From Croceibacterium xixiisoli (GTDB taxonomy: Bacteria > Pseudomonadota > Alphaproteobacteria > Sphingomonadales > Sphingomonadaceae), in NCBI RefSeq assembly GCF_009827305.1, contig NZ_WTYJ01000001.1:1841002-1905001 (forward strand): a stretch of DNA of 64,000 nt, read 5' to 3'. A program made the position numbers and the translations under genes. The notes beneath the pieces were generated by a model. That model was not told the DNA's origin. It saw nothing but the letters and a program-made list of their open reading frames with translations, and ran no database searches. Shown in pieces: positions 1 to 8,645 of the stretch (positions are counted from its first letter, which is position 1; each line of letters opens with the position of its first letter).

Positions 1-710
1 TGCAGATTGTCAAAATCCACAGTAACCATATCCACGATCTGATCAGCCACAACCTCGGGCGCCTTCACGGTTTGGGGGTCTTCACCGGGATAGGCGCGCG
101 CGCGCATTTGCGTCCGCGTTGCCCCCGGATCAAGAATGGCGACTCTTGTGCTGGAGATTTTTTCGACTTCCTGCCCATAACAGGTCAGCAGCGTTTCGAA
201 TGCAGCCTTGGTCGCGCCATACGCACCCCAATAGGGGCGCGGCTGTGAGCCGACCGAACTGGTGACACCGATTACACGCCCTGCTGTGCTACGCTTCAGC
301 AATGGATCGAGGCTGGCGAGCAGCACCTGGTTGGCCAGCACATTCAGGGTCAGCGCCTGGTTGAAGCTCTTGGCTTCGATCTGCGTCACCGGCGTCAATT
401 GCGGCAGTGTGGCCGCATTCAGCACCAGAATATCGAGCTGATCCCAACGTTCTGCAATGGCCGAGCTCAGCCGGGCAATCGAGTCGCTCTCGACCAGATT
501 CATCGGCGCGATCGTTGCCGTGCCGCCGGTATTGTGAATCGCATCCTCGACCGCCTCGAGGTCGCTGACCGTGCGTCCGGTCAACACAACATGCGCACCA
601 GCGGCGGCCAAGGCCTTTGCTGTGGCAGCTCCGATGCCGCGGCTGGAGCCAGTAACAAGAGCGACCTTGCCGGCCAGCGGGCCGGCAGCTTCCAGATTTT
701 CAGCGGACAT
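1..710 (-). CDS. SDR-family oxidoreductase, C-terminus cut by window edge
   Basis: Translating the minus strand from the ATG at 710 gives a short-chain dehydrogenase/reductase. The Rossmann motif TGSSRGIG lies near residue 20, a NAA motif near residue 95, and the catalytic YGATK near residue 170. The frame stays open to base 1. With about 236 codons present, only a short C-terminal tail should be missing. The ATG overlaps the purF stop by one base (TGATG), so the two genes are probably translationally coupled. The substrate cannot be read from the sequence; classical SDRs are cytoplasmic NAD(P)-dependent dehydrogenases. The family is certain, the reaction unknown. Confidence 0.9.
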   Translation of the reverse strand, partial: MSAENLEAAGPLAGKVALVTGSSRGIGAATAKALAAAGAHVVLTGRTVSDLEAVEDAIHNTGGTATIAPMNLVESDSIARLSSAIAERWDQLDILVLNAATLPQLTPVTQIEAKSFNQALTLNVLANQVLLASLDPLLKRSTAGRVIGVTSSVGSQPRPYWGAYGATKAAFETLLTCYGQEVEKISSTRVAILDPGATRTQMRARAYPGEDPQTVKAPEVVADQIVDMVTVDFDNL

Positions 711-2185
711 CAGGCAATCGCTTCTGCAACAGGGAGGGGCAACTGCGTCTCTGCATCGCGCCTTCCGGCAAGGTCGGTCAGCGGCGTCGGATAATCCCCG
801 GTAAAGCAGGCATCGCAATATTGCGGGCAGGCGTTGTCGCGCGCGGCAAGCCCGACGGCACGATAAAGCCCGTCGATGGAAACGAAAGCAAGGCTGTCAG
901 CCTTGATAAAGCTGCACATCGCATCGACATCCATGCGCCCGGCGAGCAGCTTGGACCTTTCGGGCGTATCGACACCGTAATAGCAGCCGTAACCGGTGGG
1001 CGGGCTCGCGACACGGAAATGCACTTCACGCGCACCAGCATCGCGCATCATTTCGATGATCTTGAGGCTGGTGGTGCCGCGCACGATCGAATCGTCGATC
1101 AGTACGATACGCTTGCCTTCCACCAGCGCGCGATTGGCATTGTGCTTGCGCTTCACGCTGGCGTTGCGCGCGCCATCGGATGGCTGGATGAAGGTGCGCC
1201 CGACATAATGTGACCGAATGATGCCCAATTCGAACGGGATGCCGGACTGCTGAGAATAGCCGATCGCTGCGGGCACGCCGCTATCCGGCACCGGAACGAC
1301 CAGATCAGCCTCCACCGGACGCTCCTTGGCCAGCTCAATGCCGATGTGTTTGCGCGATTCGTAAACCGAACGGTCATTGAACACCGAATCCGGGCGGCTG
1401 AAATACACATGCTCGAAGATGCAGGGCCGCGGTGCGGGGGCGCCAAACGGGCGGTGCGAGCGGATGTTGCCGTCCAGATCGACCTCGACCATTTCGCCCG
1501 GATCAATCTGCCGCGCGAAATCGGCGCCGACGACGTCCAGCGCCACGGTTTCGCTCGCGAACACCACGGCATCGCCGATCTTGCCCATCACCAGCGGGCG
1601 AATGCCCAGCGGGTCACGGCAGGCGATCATGCCTTGCGAAGTCATGCAGATCAGCGAATAAGCGCCTTCTACCATCCGTAAAGCATCGACGAAGCGGTCG
1701 AGCAAGGTCGGATAGCGGCTCGTCGCCACGAGGTGAATGATTACCTCGGTATCGGAAGAGGAATGGAAGATCGCGCCGCGCTTCACAAGCTCCTTACGCA
1801 GGGCGGTCGCGTTGGAAATATTGCCATTGTGCGCCACGGCAAAACCGCCGCTCGCCAGATCGGCATAGAGCGGCTGCACATTGCGCAGGTCGGATCCGCC
1901 CGTAGTCGAATAACGGACATGGCCGGCGGCCATAGAGCCGCGCAGTTCAGCGAGCGATTCACCGGTGGAGAAATTCTCGGCCACATGGCCCAGGCCACGA
2001 CGGGAGGTGAATGCAGTGCCATTAAAGCTGGTAATGCCGACAGCTTCCTGCCCACGGTGCTGCAGGGCGTGCAGACCTAGGGCGCAGACAGCGGCGGCTT
2101 CGTTGGCGCCGAGGACGCCGAATACGCCGCATTCTTCATGCAGCTTATCGCCATCGTCACCGAAATGCGGTTTGGGCAGGATCAT
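710..2185 (-). CDS. purF: Amidophosphoribosyltransferase PurF
   Basis: This enzyme catalyses the first step of de novo purine synthesis, making 5-phosphoribosylamine from PRPP and glutamine in the cytoplasm. The protein has 491 residues. An 18-residue propeptide precedes the probable catalytic Cys19 of the class II glutaminase domain (HEECGVFGV), followed by QHRGQE and GHVRYST motifs. The phosphoribosyltransferase PRPP loop VLIDDSIVRGTTS is at 361-373. The length is typical for the family. It is the upstream gene of a pair with the SDR gene, overlapping it by one base. A divergent 474-bp spacer separates it from the priming glycosyltransferase, so it is not part of the polysaccharide locus. 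Confidence 0.97.
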   Translation of the reverse strand: MILPKPHFGDDGDKLHEECGVFGVLGANEAAAVCALGLHALQHRGQEAVGITSFNGTAFTSRRGLGHVAENFSTGESLAELRGSMAAGHVRYSTTGGSDLRNVQPLYADLASGGFAVAHNGNISNATALRKELVKRGAIFHSSSDTEVIIHLVATSRYPTLLDRFVDALRMVEGAYSLICMTSQGMIACRDPLGIRPLVMGKIGDAVVFASETVALDVVGADFARQIDPGEMVEVDLDGNIRSHRPFGAPAPRPCIFEHVYFSRPDSVFNDRSVYESRKHIGIELAKERPVEADLVVPVPDSGVPAAIGYSQQSGIPFELGIIRSHYVGRTFIQPSDGARNASVKRKHNANRALVEGKRIVLIDDSIVRGTTSLKIIEMMRDAGAREVHFRVASPPTGYGCYYGVDTPERSKLLAGRMDVDAMCSFIKADSLAFVSIDGLYRAVGLAARDNACPQYCDACFTGDYPTPLTDLAGRRDAETQLPLPVAEAIA

Positions 2186-2659
2186 GGCTCTCGCAATTTT
2201 TGGCTGGGGGTGCGCGCGCCTCCAATGGCGATTGTTTGCCGAAATTACAAGATGGTCAGCAACGGGTCGCGAATGCGTCTGTCGTGTCCGTTTCTGCAGC
2301 GGGACTAGCGGGTGACGAGATTATGACCGAAGAATTGCAACGCTAAAGCCTGATGTATCTGACTGGAAAAAATCCGCGATCAAACAGTTTGCACAAATTG
2401 CGCCGGTGACTGCTGTGGCAAGAGGTCACCAGGATCCTTCGCATTCTGCAACACATCGGCATCACCGATTGTCTGAACCGAATTTTTGGTGCAGTGCAGC
2501 GCAGCTCGCCATAGAGCTCTGAAAAAATTCGGCATGTCTTGCCGGTGATCTTGTCTCAGGTTCTTGTCCGGTATGTAAATTTGGGGTTGCCTGCCAAACG
2601 TCAGCCACCTACCGCTCCGGACGCACAGTAGCTGAAACGATCATGGTTTCGGATGGAAA
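2186..2659. other. Divergent intergenic region, no gene seen
   Basis: About 470 bp separate purF (leftward) from the first priming transferase (rightward). The region is richer in A/T than its flanks and must hold promoters for both directions. I see no convincing open frame, tRNA or riboswitch-like structure. Confidence 0.6.
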
Positions 2660-4066
2660 TTGACCGTGGAACAGGCAATGGAACATCGACCTGACACTTT
2701 TCGCTTTGGAGATCGTGCAGGGCGACCATTGGCGCCATCGTTCGAGCGCCGCCGCCTCCAGCTTTCCGTATTGATGATTCTGGTGGACAGCCTGGCGATT
2801 GTCGGCTGTTTCTTTCTGGCGAAGGTCGCGCTGGCTGGCGGCATGCCGACCTTTGTTGCGCCGGCAGAAGCAGGCTTGCTCCTGCCGCCTTATCTGATCG
2901 TAGGCGCCTATCAGGGTGTTTATTCGATCGATGCGCTGGGCAGTTGGCGGGTTGCCATATCGCGGCTGGCGATCACCATGGCTTTGGCGGTCGTGTTGGT
3001 GCTGCTGGTAACCTTTTATGCTTCCAACACCCATATCGTTTCTCGCGGTATCTTCACGCTGGGCATTTGCATCAGCTTCATCACCTTGATCGCGCTGCGT
3101 TTTGGCCAACGCCGTTTGACGGAACGGTCATGGGGGCCGAACATTCTCAACCGCCTGATCATTCAGGACGGTGGGCCGCGTTTGCCTGCAAGTAATGCCT
3201 TCGTGGTGGATGCGGAATCGCATCACCTGTTTCCGGACCATACCAATCCTGAGATGCTTGACCGCCTGGGTCGATACTTCAAGAACATGGATCAGGTGAT
3301 CGTCAGTTGTCCGGTTGAGCGGCGCGGGCATTGGTCCTTCGTGATGCGCGCTGCCGGTATTCGCGGCGAGGTGGTGTCCGAAGTTCTGGAAGAACTGGGC
3401 GCCTTGGGGCTGCAGCGACATGATGGCTTTACGTCATTGATCATTTCCAGCGGGCCGCTCGGCCTGCGTGCACGGTTGATGAAACGGGCGCTGGATTTGG
3501 TTCTGACGGTGCCAGCCATCGTTGTTCTCAGCCCGCTGATGCTGGCGATCGCTGCTGCAATCAAGATGGAAGACGGCGGTCCCGTCTTCTTCAAACAGCG
3601 GCGCCTGGGGTTAGGGAACCGGTTCTTCGAAGTTTACAAATTCCGCTCCATGAGCGTTGCCGGCTCCGACAAGGATGGCACCCGCTCGGCATCCAAAACC
3701 GATGACCGGATCACCCGCGTCGGCCGCATCATCCGTGCGACCAGCCTGGATGAGATTCCGCAGCTCTTGAATGTTGTGTTCGGCGACATGTCGCTGGTTG
3801 GCCCCCGGCCGCACGCAGTAGGATCGCTGGCAGGGCACAAGCTGTTTTGGGAAGTCGATCATCGCTACTGGCACCGCCACGCGCTCAAGCCTGGGATGAC
3901 AGGTCTAGCGCAGATTCGCGGCTTCCGTGGAGCCACCGATCGGGAAGAGGATCTTTCGGATCGTTTGCAGGCTGACCTTGAATACATCCGTGACTGGACC
4001 CCGCTGCGCGATCTCGGGATCATCATCGCGACTGTACGCGTCGTCGTGCACGACCGGGCGTTCTAG
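2660..4066 (+). CDS. Priming polyprenyl-phosphate hexose-1-phosphate transferase (set A)
   Basis: This integral membrane enzyme starts a polysaccharide repeat unit by moving a sugar-1-phosphate onto undecaprenyl phosphate. The 468-residue protein has hydrophobic segments at about 34-60, 72-90, 100-122 and 128-147. A further membrane helix near 280-300 leads into the bacterial sugar-transferase domain, with KFRSM at 327-331, TSLDEIPQL at 361-369 and GPRPH at 381-385. This is the WbaP/GelB-type layout used for sphingan synthesis. A second member lies at 24522, so the locus has two priming enzymes. An ATG at 2678 with GGAACAGG upstream is a possible later start. The sugar is probably glucose or galactose, by analogy only. 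Confidence 0.88.
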   Translation: MTVEQAMEHRPDTFRFGDRAGRPLAPSFERRRLQLSVLMILVDSLAIVGCFFLAKVALAGGMPTFVAPAEAGLLLPPYLIVGAYQGVYSIDALGSWRVAISRLAITMALAVVLVLLVTFYASNTHIVSRGIFTLGICISFITLIALRFGQRRLTERSWGPNILNRLIIQDGGPRLPASNAFVVDAESHHLFPDHTNPEMLDRLGRYFKNMDQVIVSCPVERRGHWSFVMRAAGIRGEVVSEVLEELGALGLQRHDGFTSLIISSGPLGLRARLMKRALDLVLTVPAIVVLSPLMLAIAAAIKMEDGGPVFFKQRRLGLGNRFFEVYKFRSMSVAGSDKDGTRSASKTDDRITRVGRIIRATSLDEIPQLLNVVFGDMSLVGPRPHAVGSLAGHKLFWEVDHRYWHRHALKPGMTGLAQIRGFRGATDREEDLSDRLQADLEYIRDWTPLRDLGIIIATVRVVVHDRAF

Positions 4067-4402
4067 ATCGGTTTGCGATCCGATCCCATCGGATAGCTCT
4101 CCTGTGCCTCTTATCCAAATCAGCAGTTCGCTATGCCTGCTCGGAGGGCGTTTTTAGCTCTTTTGGGGGCGGGGCGCGTGGTGCTACGCGCTGACTTTCA
4201 TAGTATCTTGCCGGACGATGCTGATCTTTGTGCTGGCGGAATACGGCGCTGTTTTCCGGCAGGATGTTGTCGAAGCGTGCGATTGAAGGTTGTCGATCGG
4301 CGGCCTATTCACGCCGGCCTTATCTTTGCGGTCGCCTAATCAAGGAAGACCACACCAAAAGGTCAATATTTACTCACCACCAAGGGCGCTGTGTAAATAA
4401 GG
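4067..4402. other. Intergenic region, no gene seen
   Basis: About 335 bp lie between the priming transferase and the terminator of the leftward small gene. The short open frames here overlap one another and lack ribosome binding sites or family resemblance. No clear hairpin ending the rightward transcript was found. Confidence 0.5.
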
Positions 4403-4436
4403 CAAAAAAAACCGCCCGGGAATCACCCGGACGGTT
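4403..4436 (-). terminator. Rho-independent terminator of the small membrane protein gene
   Basis: An 11-bp stem (4410-4420 with 4426-4436, one mismatch, loop AATCA) is followed in the minus direction by a run of eight T. It lies 25 bases after the stop of the 4462-4761 gene. Confidence 0.85.
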
Positions 4437-4461
4437 CTTGAATTCCTGCTGATCAGATCAA

Positions 4462-4761
4462 TCAGGCCGGGCTGACCGGAGTGGTCGGAAGATCGTCATC
4501 GTCATCGTCAGCGATCATCACGAGCACCACGCCGATGGCAATCAGACCACCGATCAGCCAGCCGCCAAGCGCGCGCTTGCCAGTTGCCGAACTGACATCG
4601 CCCGAAAGAGCGCCGCTTGCGCGATCCGGCATCGAATCAAGCGAAGCGCTGGAAGAGAAAGAGGCTGAACCCGGGCGAACCGGCGTTGCGGCACTGGCGA
4701 CGCTCGAGATGAGAAGAAGCGGTGCTACCGTAGCCCCGATGGCAAGTTTGGTGAGCCTCAT
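4462..4761 (-). CDS. Small exported or membrane protein with Asp-rich tail
   Basis: The product has 99 residues. An N-terminal signal-like segment (about residues 5-24, ending SVASA) is followed by a Ser/Ala-rich stretch. A second hydrophobic segment (about 66-84, GGWLIGGLIAIGVVLVMI) ends at a run of six Asp. The ATG is preceded by GGAG at suitable spacing and the gene has its own terminator. I know no function for the family; small proteins of this build are often found beside sphingomonad exopolysaccharide genes. The second segment plus Asp cluster recalls the end of the head region of the adhesin at 60552, but this is a composition likeness, not shown homology. Confidence 0.7.
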   Translation of the reverse strand: MRLTKLAIGATVAPLLLISSVASAATPVRPGSASFSSSASLDSMPDRASGALSGDVSSATGKRALGGWLIGGLIAIGVVLVMIADDDDDDLPTTPVSPA

Positions 4762-4933
4762 GTTCTAAACTCCACTATTCAGCTTTTTGCCTGTGCCGCT
4801 CCCAACGAAGGGGCGGCGATGTCGTTCCGTCTTGTCTGCTGCATATGCGAATAAGACCTATGGTGCAATGCCCTGATTGAGTGAAAATCCTGTAACCGCC
4901 GAGCCTCGATATGCTTTAGGGCGTGTCTTCTGG

Positions 4934-7438
4934 ATGAAAAGGGGCGCTTCTTTGCTGAGCTTTCGCAAGTTGGACTGGTTGACGGTTGGACCCGTGGCAG
5001 TAGCCCTTCTCGGGGCGCTTTTCCTAGGCGGAAGCAGCGCCGTTCCGCCGTTTCGCACCCTGCTGGCCGAAGCCATCGTCTTTCTTGCTTTCGCGATCGT
5101 GGTGTTGCGACGCGGTTTGTCCGTCCCCGGCTGGGCGGCACGGATGCTCGTCTTGCTACCTATGCTTGTGGCGTTTGTGCAGCTGATGCCGGTTCCCCCC
5201 GCAATTTGGCGAATCGCCTCGGGCGGCGGTGCAGTGGCGCAGGGGCTGGAACTTGCTGGCGTAAGCGGCTGGCGCCCTCTGACTTTGGACGTGGAAGCCA
5301 CAGTTCGGTCGGTCCTGTTCATGTTCACCTGCGTTGCCACATTTCTATCTGTGCTTGTGCTTGATCGCAGGGAAAGGCTGGGCTTGGTGGCAGCATTCAT
5401 CCTCACCGCTCTGTGCAGTCTGTTGCTCGCTGCAGCGCAGAAATTGACGGGTTCTTCCAGTTTTTATCTGTTTGATGGTGCGGTGAGGGGGACCTTCACC
5501 GGCCTGTTCGGCAATCGCAATCATCACGGCGATTTTCTGGTCATGGCAACAGCCGCCACAGTCGGAATGAGCCTGCTGACACCCGACACCAGAATGCGGG
5601 CGATACTTTACGGAATTGCCGGTTTGTTCGCAGCTGCCGCGATTGCCACCATGTCCCGATCGGCCATTCTGCTGCTGGTTTTTGCAGTGGCCGCAATATT
5701 GCTGATGAATTTGCGCGTTCACCGGCGCGCCGCCCTGCTGGTCGGTGGCGGCGGACTGGTTGCCTTGATGCTGCTGTTTCTAAGCCCGGTCGCGCAAACG
5801 GCGCTTTCCCGCTTCGGAACGGAGGGCGGTCCACTCAACAGATTGGTCATCTGGCGCGAAAGCATGGTGGCTGTCAGCGAATTTTTGCCGATGGGTGGGG
5901 GATTGGGCACTTTCCCTGAACTCTACGCCAGTATCGAGCAACTCGATCTGGTTTCTCCTTACTTCGTCAATCAGGCGCACAATGATTTGCTGCAGTTGCT
6001 GGTGGAAGGTGGCGTAATAGGCGGGCTTGTTGCCCTGGCACTTGTCGTGATCGTCATATGGCAGATCTGGCTCGCACTGCGTTCTGGTCCTGATGGCGCT
6101 CTTGCGCGATTGGCTGCCGTTTGCCTGGCCATTCCATTGTTGCATTCGCTCGTCGACTATCCTCTGCGTACGATTGCGCTTGGCGTGGCAGCCGCCATGT
6201 TCGCAGGCATGCTGTTCCCGTCGAGAGACCGGGCAACAGAGGATTCGCCTAGCCCGGTCGTCAATTGGCCGCTTCGGGCCATGCCTGCGTTGATCGCCGC
6301 AGTCTTGCTCTGCCTGACTTTGCAGACAGGTATGGCCGGCTTGCTGCTTCAGCGCGGAGATGCGGAGCGGGCATTGCAGATCATGCCCTATTCCTCAGAG
6401 GCAATGACACAGATTGCCGTGGCTCAACTGGGTACTGATGGCGATCCGCAAATCGCGATTGCCCAGGCAGGTTATGCGGTGCAGCTCGATCCGCTTGATT
6501 CAACGGCTTGGGCCATGCTGAGCGTTGCCCGTAGAGGGATTGATGGGGAAGGGGGGGCTTCCGATGCCGCGCTGCTCCAAGGGGCAGCGCTTGGCTGGCG
6601 CAACCGGCTTGTTCAGGCCCTTGTGTTCGATCGCGCCGTGGCGACGGGTTCGGCGGATCTGGCGGCCCAGTCGGCCGATGCCTTGTTGCGCCAGGGGGTG
6701 CGATCCGATCTGGTGATCTCGCAAATCGATGCCCTGATGGTCGATGAAGGTTTTCGCAATGCTCTAGCAGAACGTCTTGCGGTGGGGCCGAGGTGGTCGA
6801 ACGATTTTATCGGGCAGTTGAAGACGGATGATCCCCGGCTTGCCGCCGCCCACCTGGATTTGCTGACCCGTCTGGCTAGCAAGCGGGGCGACACCTCTGG
6901 TGCAATCCTGCTGCCTTATGCCCGCCGGACGATTGCAGAAGGCCATGCATCGCTGTTGCTTCAGGCCTGGCGGACATTGCATCCCGATATGGGCGATGAT
7001 CCCTCACGCGGGATTGTCGATGGCGGATTCGAGCGGCTGGGGAAGACAGAGCAGCCTTTCGGCTGGCTGATGCACAGGGATAGTGCGATTGCGATGGAGA
7101 TCAGGCCCGCTGATGGCGGTCAAGAACTGCATGTCGAAAGCTATGCAACAGATCCAACCCTGGTCGTGTCACAGCTCACGCTGTTACCCACCGGCCGGTA
7201 TGAGATTGATTATTCGACACAGGGCAACGCGCGGTTCCAAGTCAGGGTGAACTGCATCGGGGGGGGCGCACGCCCGGTGCGCGGTGGCGTAACTGATGCG
7301 CAGGCATCGGGCAGGGTCTTGTTCAACGTCCCAGTTACCCGATGCCAAGGCCAGCAAATCCAGTTCCTGTTGCTGCCGTCACCGGATACGCCCGTAACCG
7401 GCAGCCTTGATCGCGTGGCGATCCTGCCGGCATCCTGA
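4934..7438 (+). CDS. O-antigen ligase/Wzy-type polymerase with C-terminal repeat region (set A)
   Basis: This is a large polytopic inner-membrane protein of about 834 residues. The N-terminal half (to about residue 460) is a run of ten or more hydrophobic segments with a periplasmic loop typical of the Wzy_C/O-antigen ligase family, including the GNRNHHGDF and NQAHNDLLQLLVEGG motifs. The C-terminal half is soluble, Ala/Leu-rich and helical in its first part, resembling TPR-like repeats, and ends in a beta-rich segment. Its probable job is polymerising or transferring lipid-linked repeat units. The open frame begins at TTG 4877. I chose ATG 4934 because nothing upstream resembles a ribosome binding site; TTG 4952, preceded by AAGGGG, is also possible. 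The GT4 gene follows by 19 bp. Confidence 0.85.
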   Translation: MKRGASLLSFRKLDWLTVGPVAVALLGALFLGGSSAVPPFRTLLAEAIVFLAFAIVVLRRGLSVPGWAARMLVLLPMLVAFVQLMPVPPAIWRIASGGGAVAQGLELAGVSGWRPLTLDVEATVRSVLFMFTCVATFLSVLVLDRRERLGLVAAFILTALCSLLLAAAQKLTGSSSFYLFDGAVRGTFTGLFGNRNHHGDFLVMATAATVGMSLLTPDTRMRAILYGIAGLFAAAAIATMSRSAILLLVFAVAAILLMNLRVHRRAALLVGGGGLVALMLLFLSPVAQTALSRFGTEGGPLNRLVIWRESMVAVSEFLPMGGGLGTFPELYASIEQLDLVSPYFVNQAHNDLLQLLVEGGVIGGLVALALVVIVIWQIWLALRSGPDGALARLAAVCLAIPLLHSLVDYPLRTIALGVAAAMFAGMLFPSRDRATEDSPSPVVNWPLRAMPALIAAVLLCLTLQTGMAGLLLQRGDAERALQIMPYSSEAMTQIAVAQLGTDGDPQIAIAQAGYAVQLDPLDSTAWAMLSVARRGIDGEGGASDAALLQGAALGWRNRLVQALVFDRAVATGSADLAAQSADALLRQGVRSDLVISQIDALMVDEGFRNALAERLAVGPRWSNDFIGQLKTDDPRLAAAHLDLLTRLASKRGDTSGAILLPYARRTIAEGHASLLLQAWRTLHPDMGDDPSRGIVDGGFERLGKTEQPFGWLMHRDSAIAMEIRPADGGQELHVESYATDPTLVVSQLTLLPTGRYEIDYSTQGNARFQVRVNCIGGGARPVRGGVTDAQASGRVLFNVPVTRCQGQQIQFLLLPSPDTPVTGSLDRVAILPAS

Positions 7439-7457
7439 TTTCGAAAGGCACTGGCCG

Positions 7458-8546
7458 ATGCGCATATTGCATATTGCGCAGATCCTGCAGGGCGGGACTG
7501 CCAGCCATCTGAGCGAGGTTCTGCCTCATCAATCCGCGTTGTGGGGTCGAGATAATGTCGCCATGCTGGCTCCAGCTGATCAGGCGCATTATCTGACCGC
7601 GCTCGACCGGCAGCAGATCCGGACCTTTCCCACCGCAGAAAGAAGCTTCGGGGCGTTGGCAGCGCTGATGCGCGCTGCTGGCCGGCTGATAGAGGAATGG
7701 CAGCCAGACATCATTCACCTCCATGGCACATTTGCCGGCTTGATGATCCGTCTGCGCCGTCTCATGAATGCTCGCAAGCGCAGGGTGCCATTGGTCTATT
7801 GCTCGCATGGCTGGTCTTTCAACATGCAGGTGTCGCCATGGGTTCGCACCGGATATGGCCTGATCGAGCGCGTACTGGCCAGTCAAGCCGACCGCATCAT
7901 CTGCATTTCGCGTTTCGAATACGATACCGCACTGCGGCGCGGCATTCCGGCCAGCCGCTTGCGCACGATCTACAACGGGATTGCCGATATTGGTGATGAC
8001 AGCTTGGCCGCAGCGCCGCATGATGATCCTGATGGGCCGGTTCGCTTGTTGTTCATGGGCAGGGATTGCGCGCAGAAAGGATATGACACGCTGGTCGCTG
8101 CGATGCGCCTGATCCCACCGGCGCAGGCACAGCTTGTCTCGGTTGGGCCGGAGGCATCCTCGCTCGATCCTGCAAGTTTGCAGGCGCTCGGGTGGGTCGG
8201 GCGTGATGATATTCCAGGGCATGTTGCACGATGCGATGCGGTGGTCGTTCCCTCCCGCTGGGAAGGTTTCGGCTTGGTTGTTATCGAGGCCATGCGCCAG
8301 TCGCGGGCAGTGATTGCCAGCACAGTCGATGCCTTGCCAGAGATTGTTGCGGACGGGGTAACAGGTTTTCTCGTTCCGCCGGACGATGTGGCGGCCCTGG
8401 CAGCCAGGCTGAGCAGCCTGGACCGTGGAACGCTTTCCGCTATGGGCGCGCGGGGGCGGCAGGTTTATGTTGATCGCTTTACAGCGGACATGATGAACAG
8501 CCAGATCATATCTGTGTATGAAGAATTGCAGACATCCAGCCGTTAA
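7458..8546 (+). CDS. GT4-family glycosyltransferase (set A)
   Basis: The product is a 362-residue GT-B fold retaining glycosyltransferase. The N-terminal domain begins MRILHIAQILQGG. The C-terminal nucleotide-sugar domain carries the E-x7-E signature in PSRWEGFGLVVIEAMR, followed by a PEIV/G-rich segment. It probably adds a sugar to the lipid-linked repeat unit at the cytoplasmic face. The ATG at 7458 has CGAAAGG upstream; the open frame extends back to a TTG inside the polymerase gene, which I did not use. It follows the polymerase by 19 bp, so the two are probably co-transcribed, ending at the strong hairpin at 8590. Donor and acceptor are unknown. Confidence 0.88.
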   Translation: MRILHIAQILQGGTASHLSEVLPHQSALWGRDNVAMLAPADQAHYLTALDRQQIRTFPTAERSFGALAALMRAAGRLIEEWQPDIIHLHGTFAGLMIRLRRLMNARKRRVPLVYCSHGWSFNMQVSPWVRTGYGLIERVLASQADRIICISRFEYDTALRRGIPASRLRTIYNGIADIGDDSLAAAPHDDPDGPVRLLFMGRDCAQKGYDTLVAAMRLIPPAQAQLVSVGPEASSLDPASLQALGWVGRDDIPGHVARCDAVVVPSRWEGFGLVVIEAMRQSRAVIASTVDALPEIVADGVTGFLVPPDDVAALAARLSSLDRGTLSAMGARGRQVYVDRFTADMMNSQIISVYEELQTSSR

Positions 8547-8589
8547 GTAGGTGACTGCTAGCCTGGCCGATACCAAAACGCCTTGGCTC

Positions 8590-8629
8590 AAACGAAAATG
8601 GCAGGCCCTGAGGCCTGCCATTTTCGTTT
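8590..8629. terminator. Bidirectional terminator between convergent genes
   Basis: A perfect 18-bp stem (8590-8607 with 8612-8629, loop CTGA) with A-rich and T-rich ends lies between the convergent GT4 and Wzc genes, so it can stop transcription from both sides. Confidence 0.9.
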
Positions 8630-8645
8630 CCAGAGGGCGCGAGAA

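Noticed and set aside
399..2315. Several plus-strand open frames opposite purF and the SDR gene
   Set aside because: They are antisense shadows of clear, family-typical genes in GC-rich DNA and have no ribosome binding sites or domain motifs.
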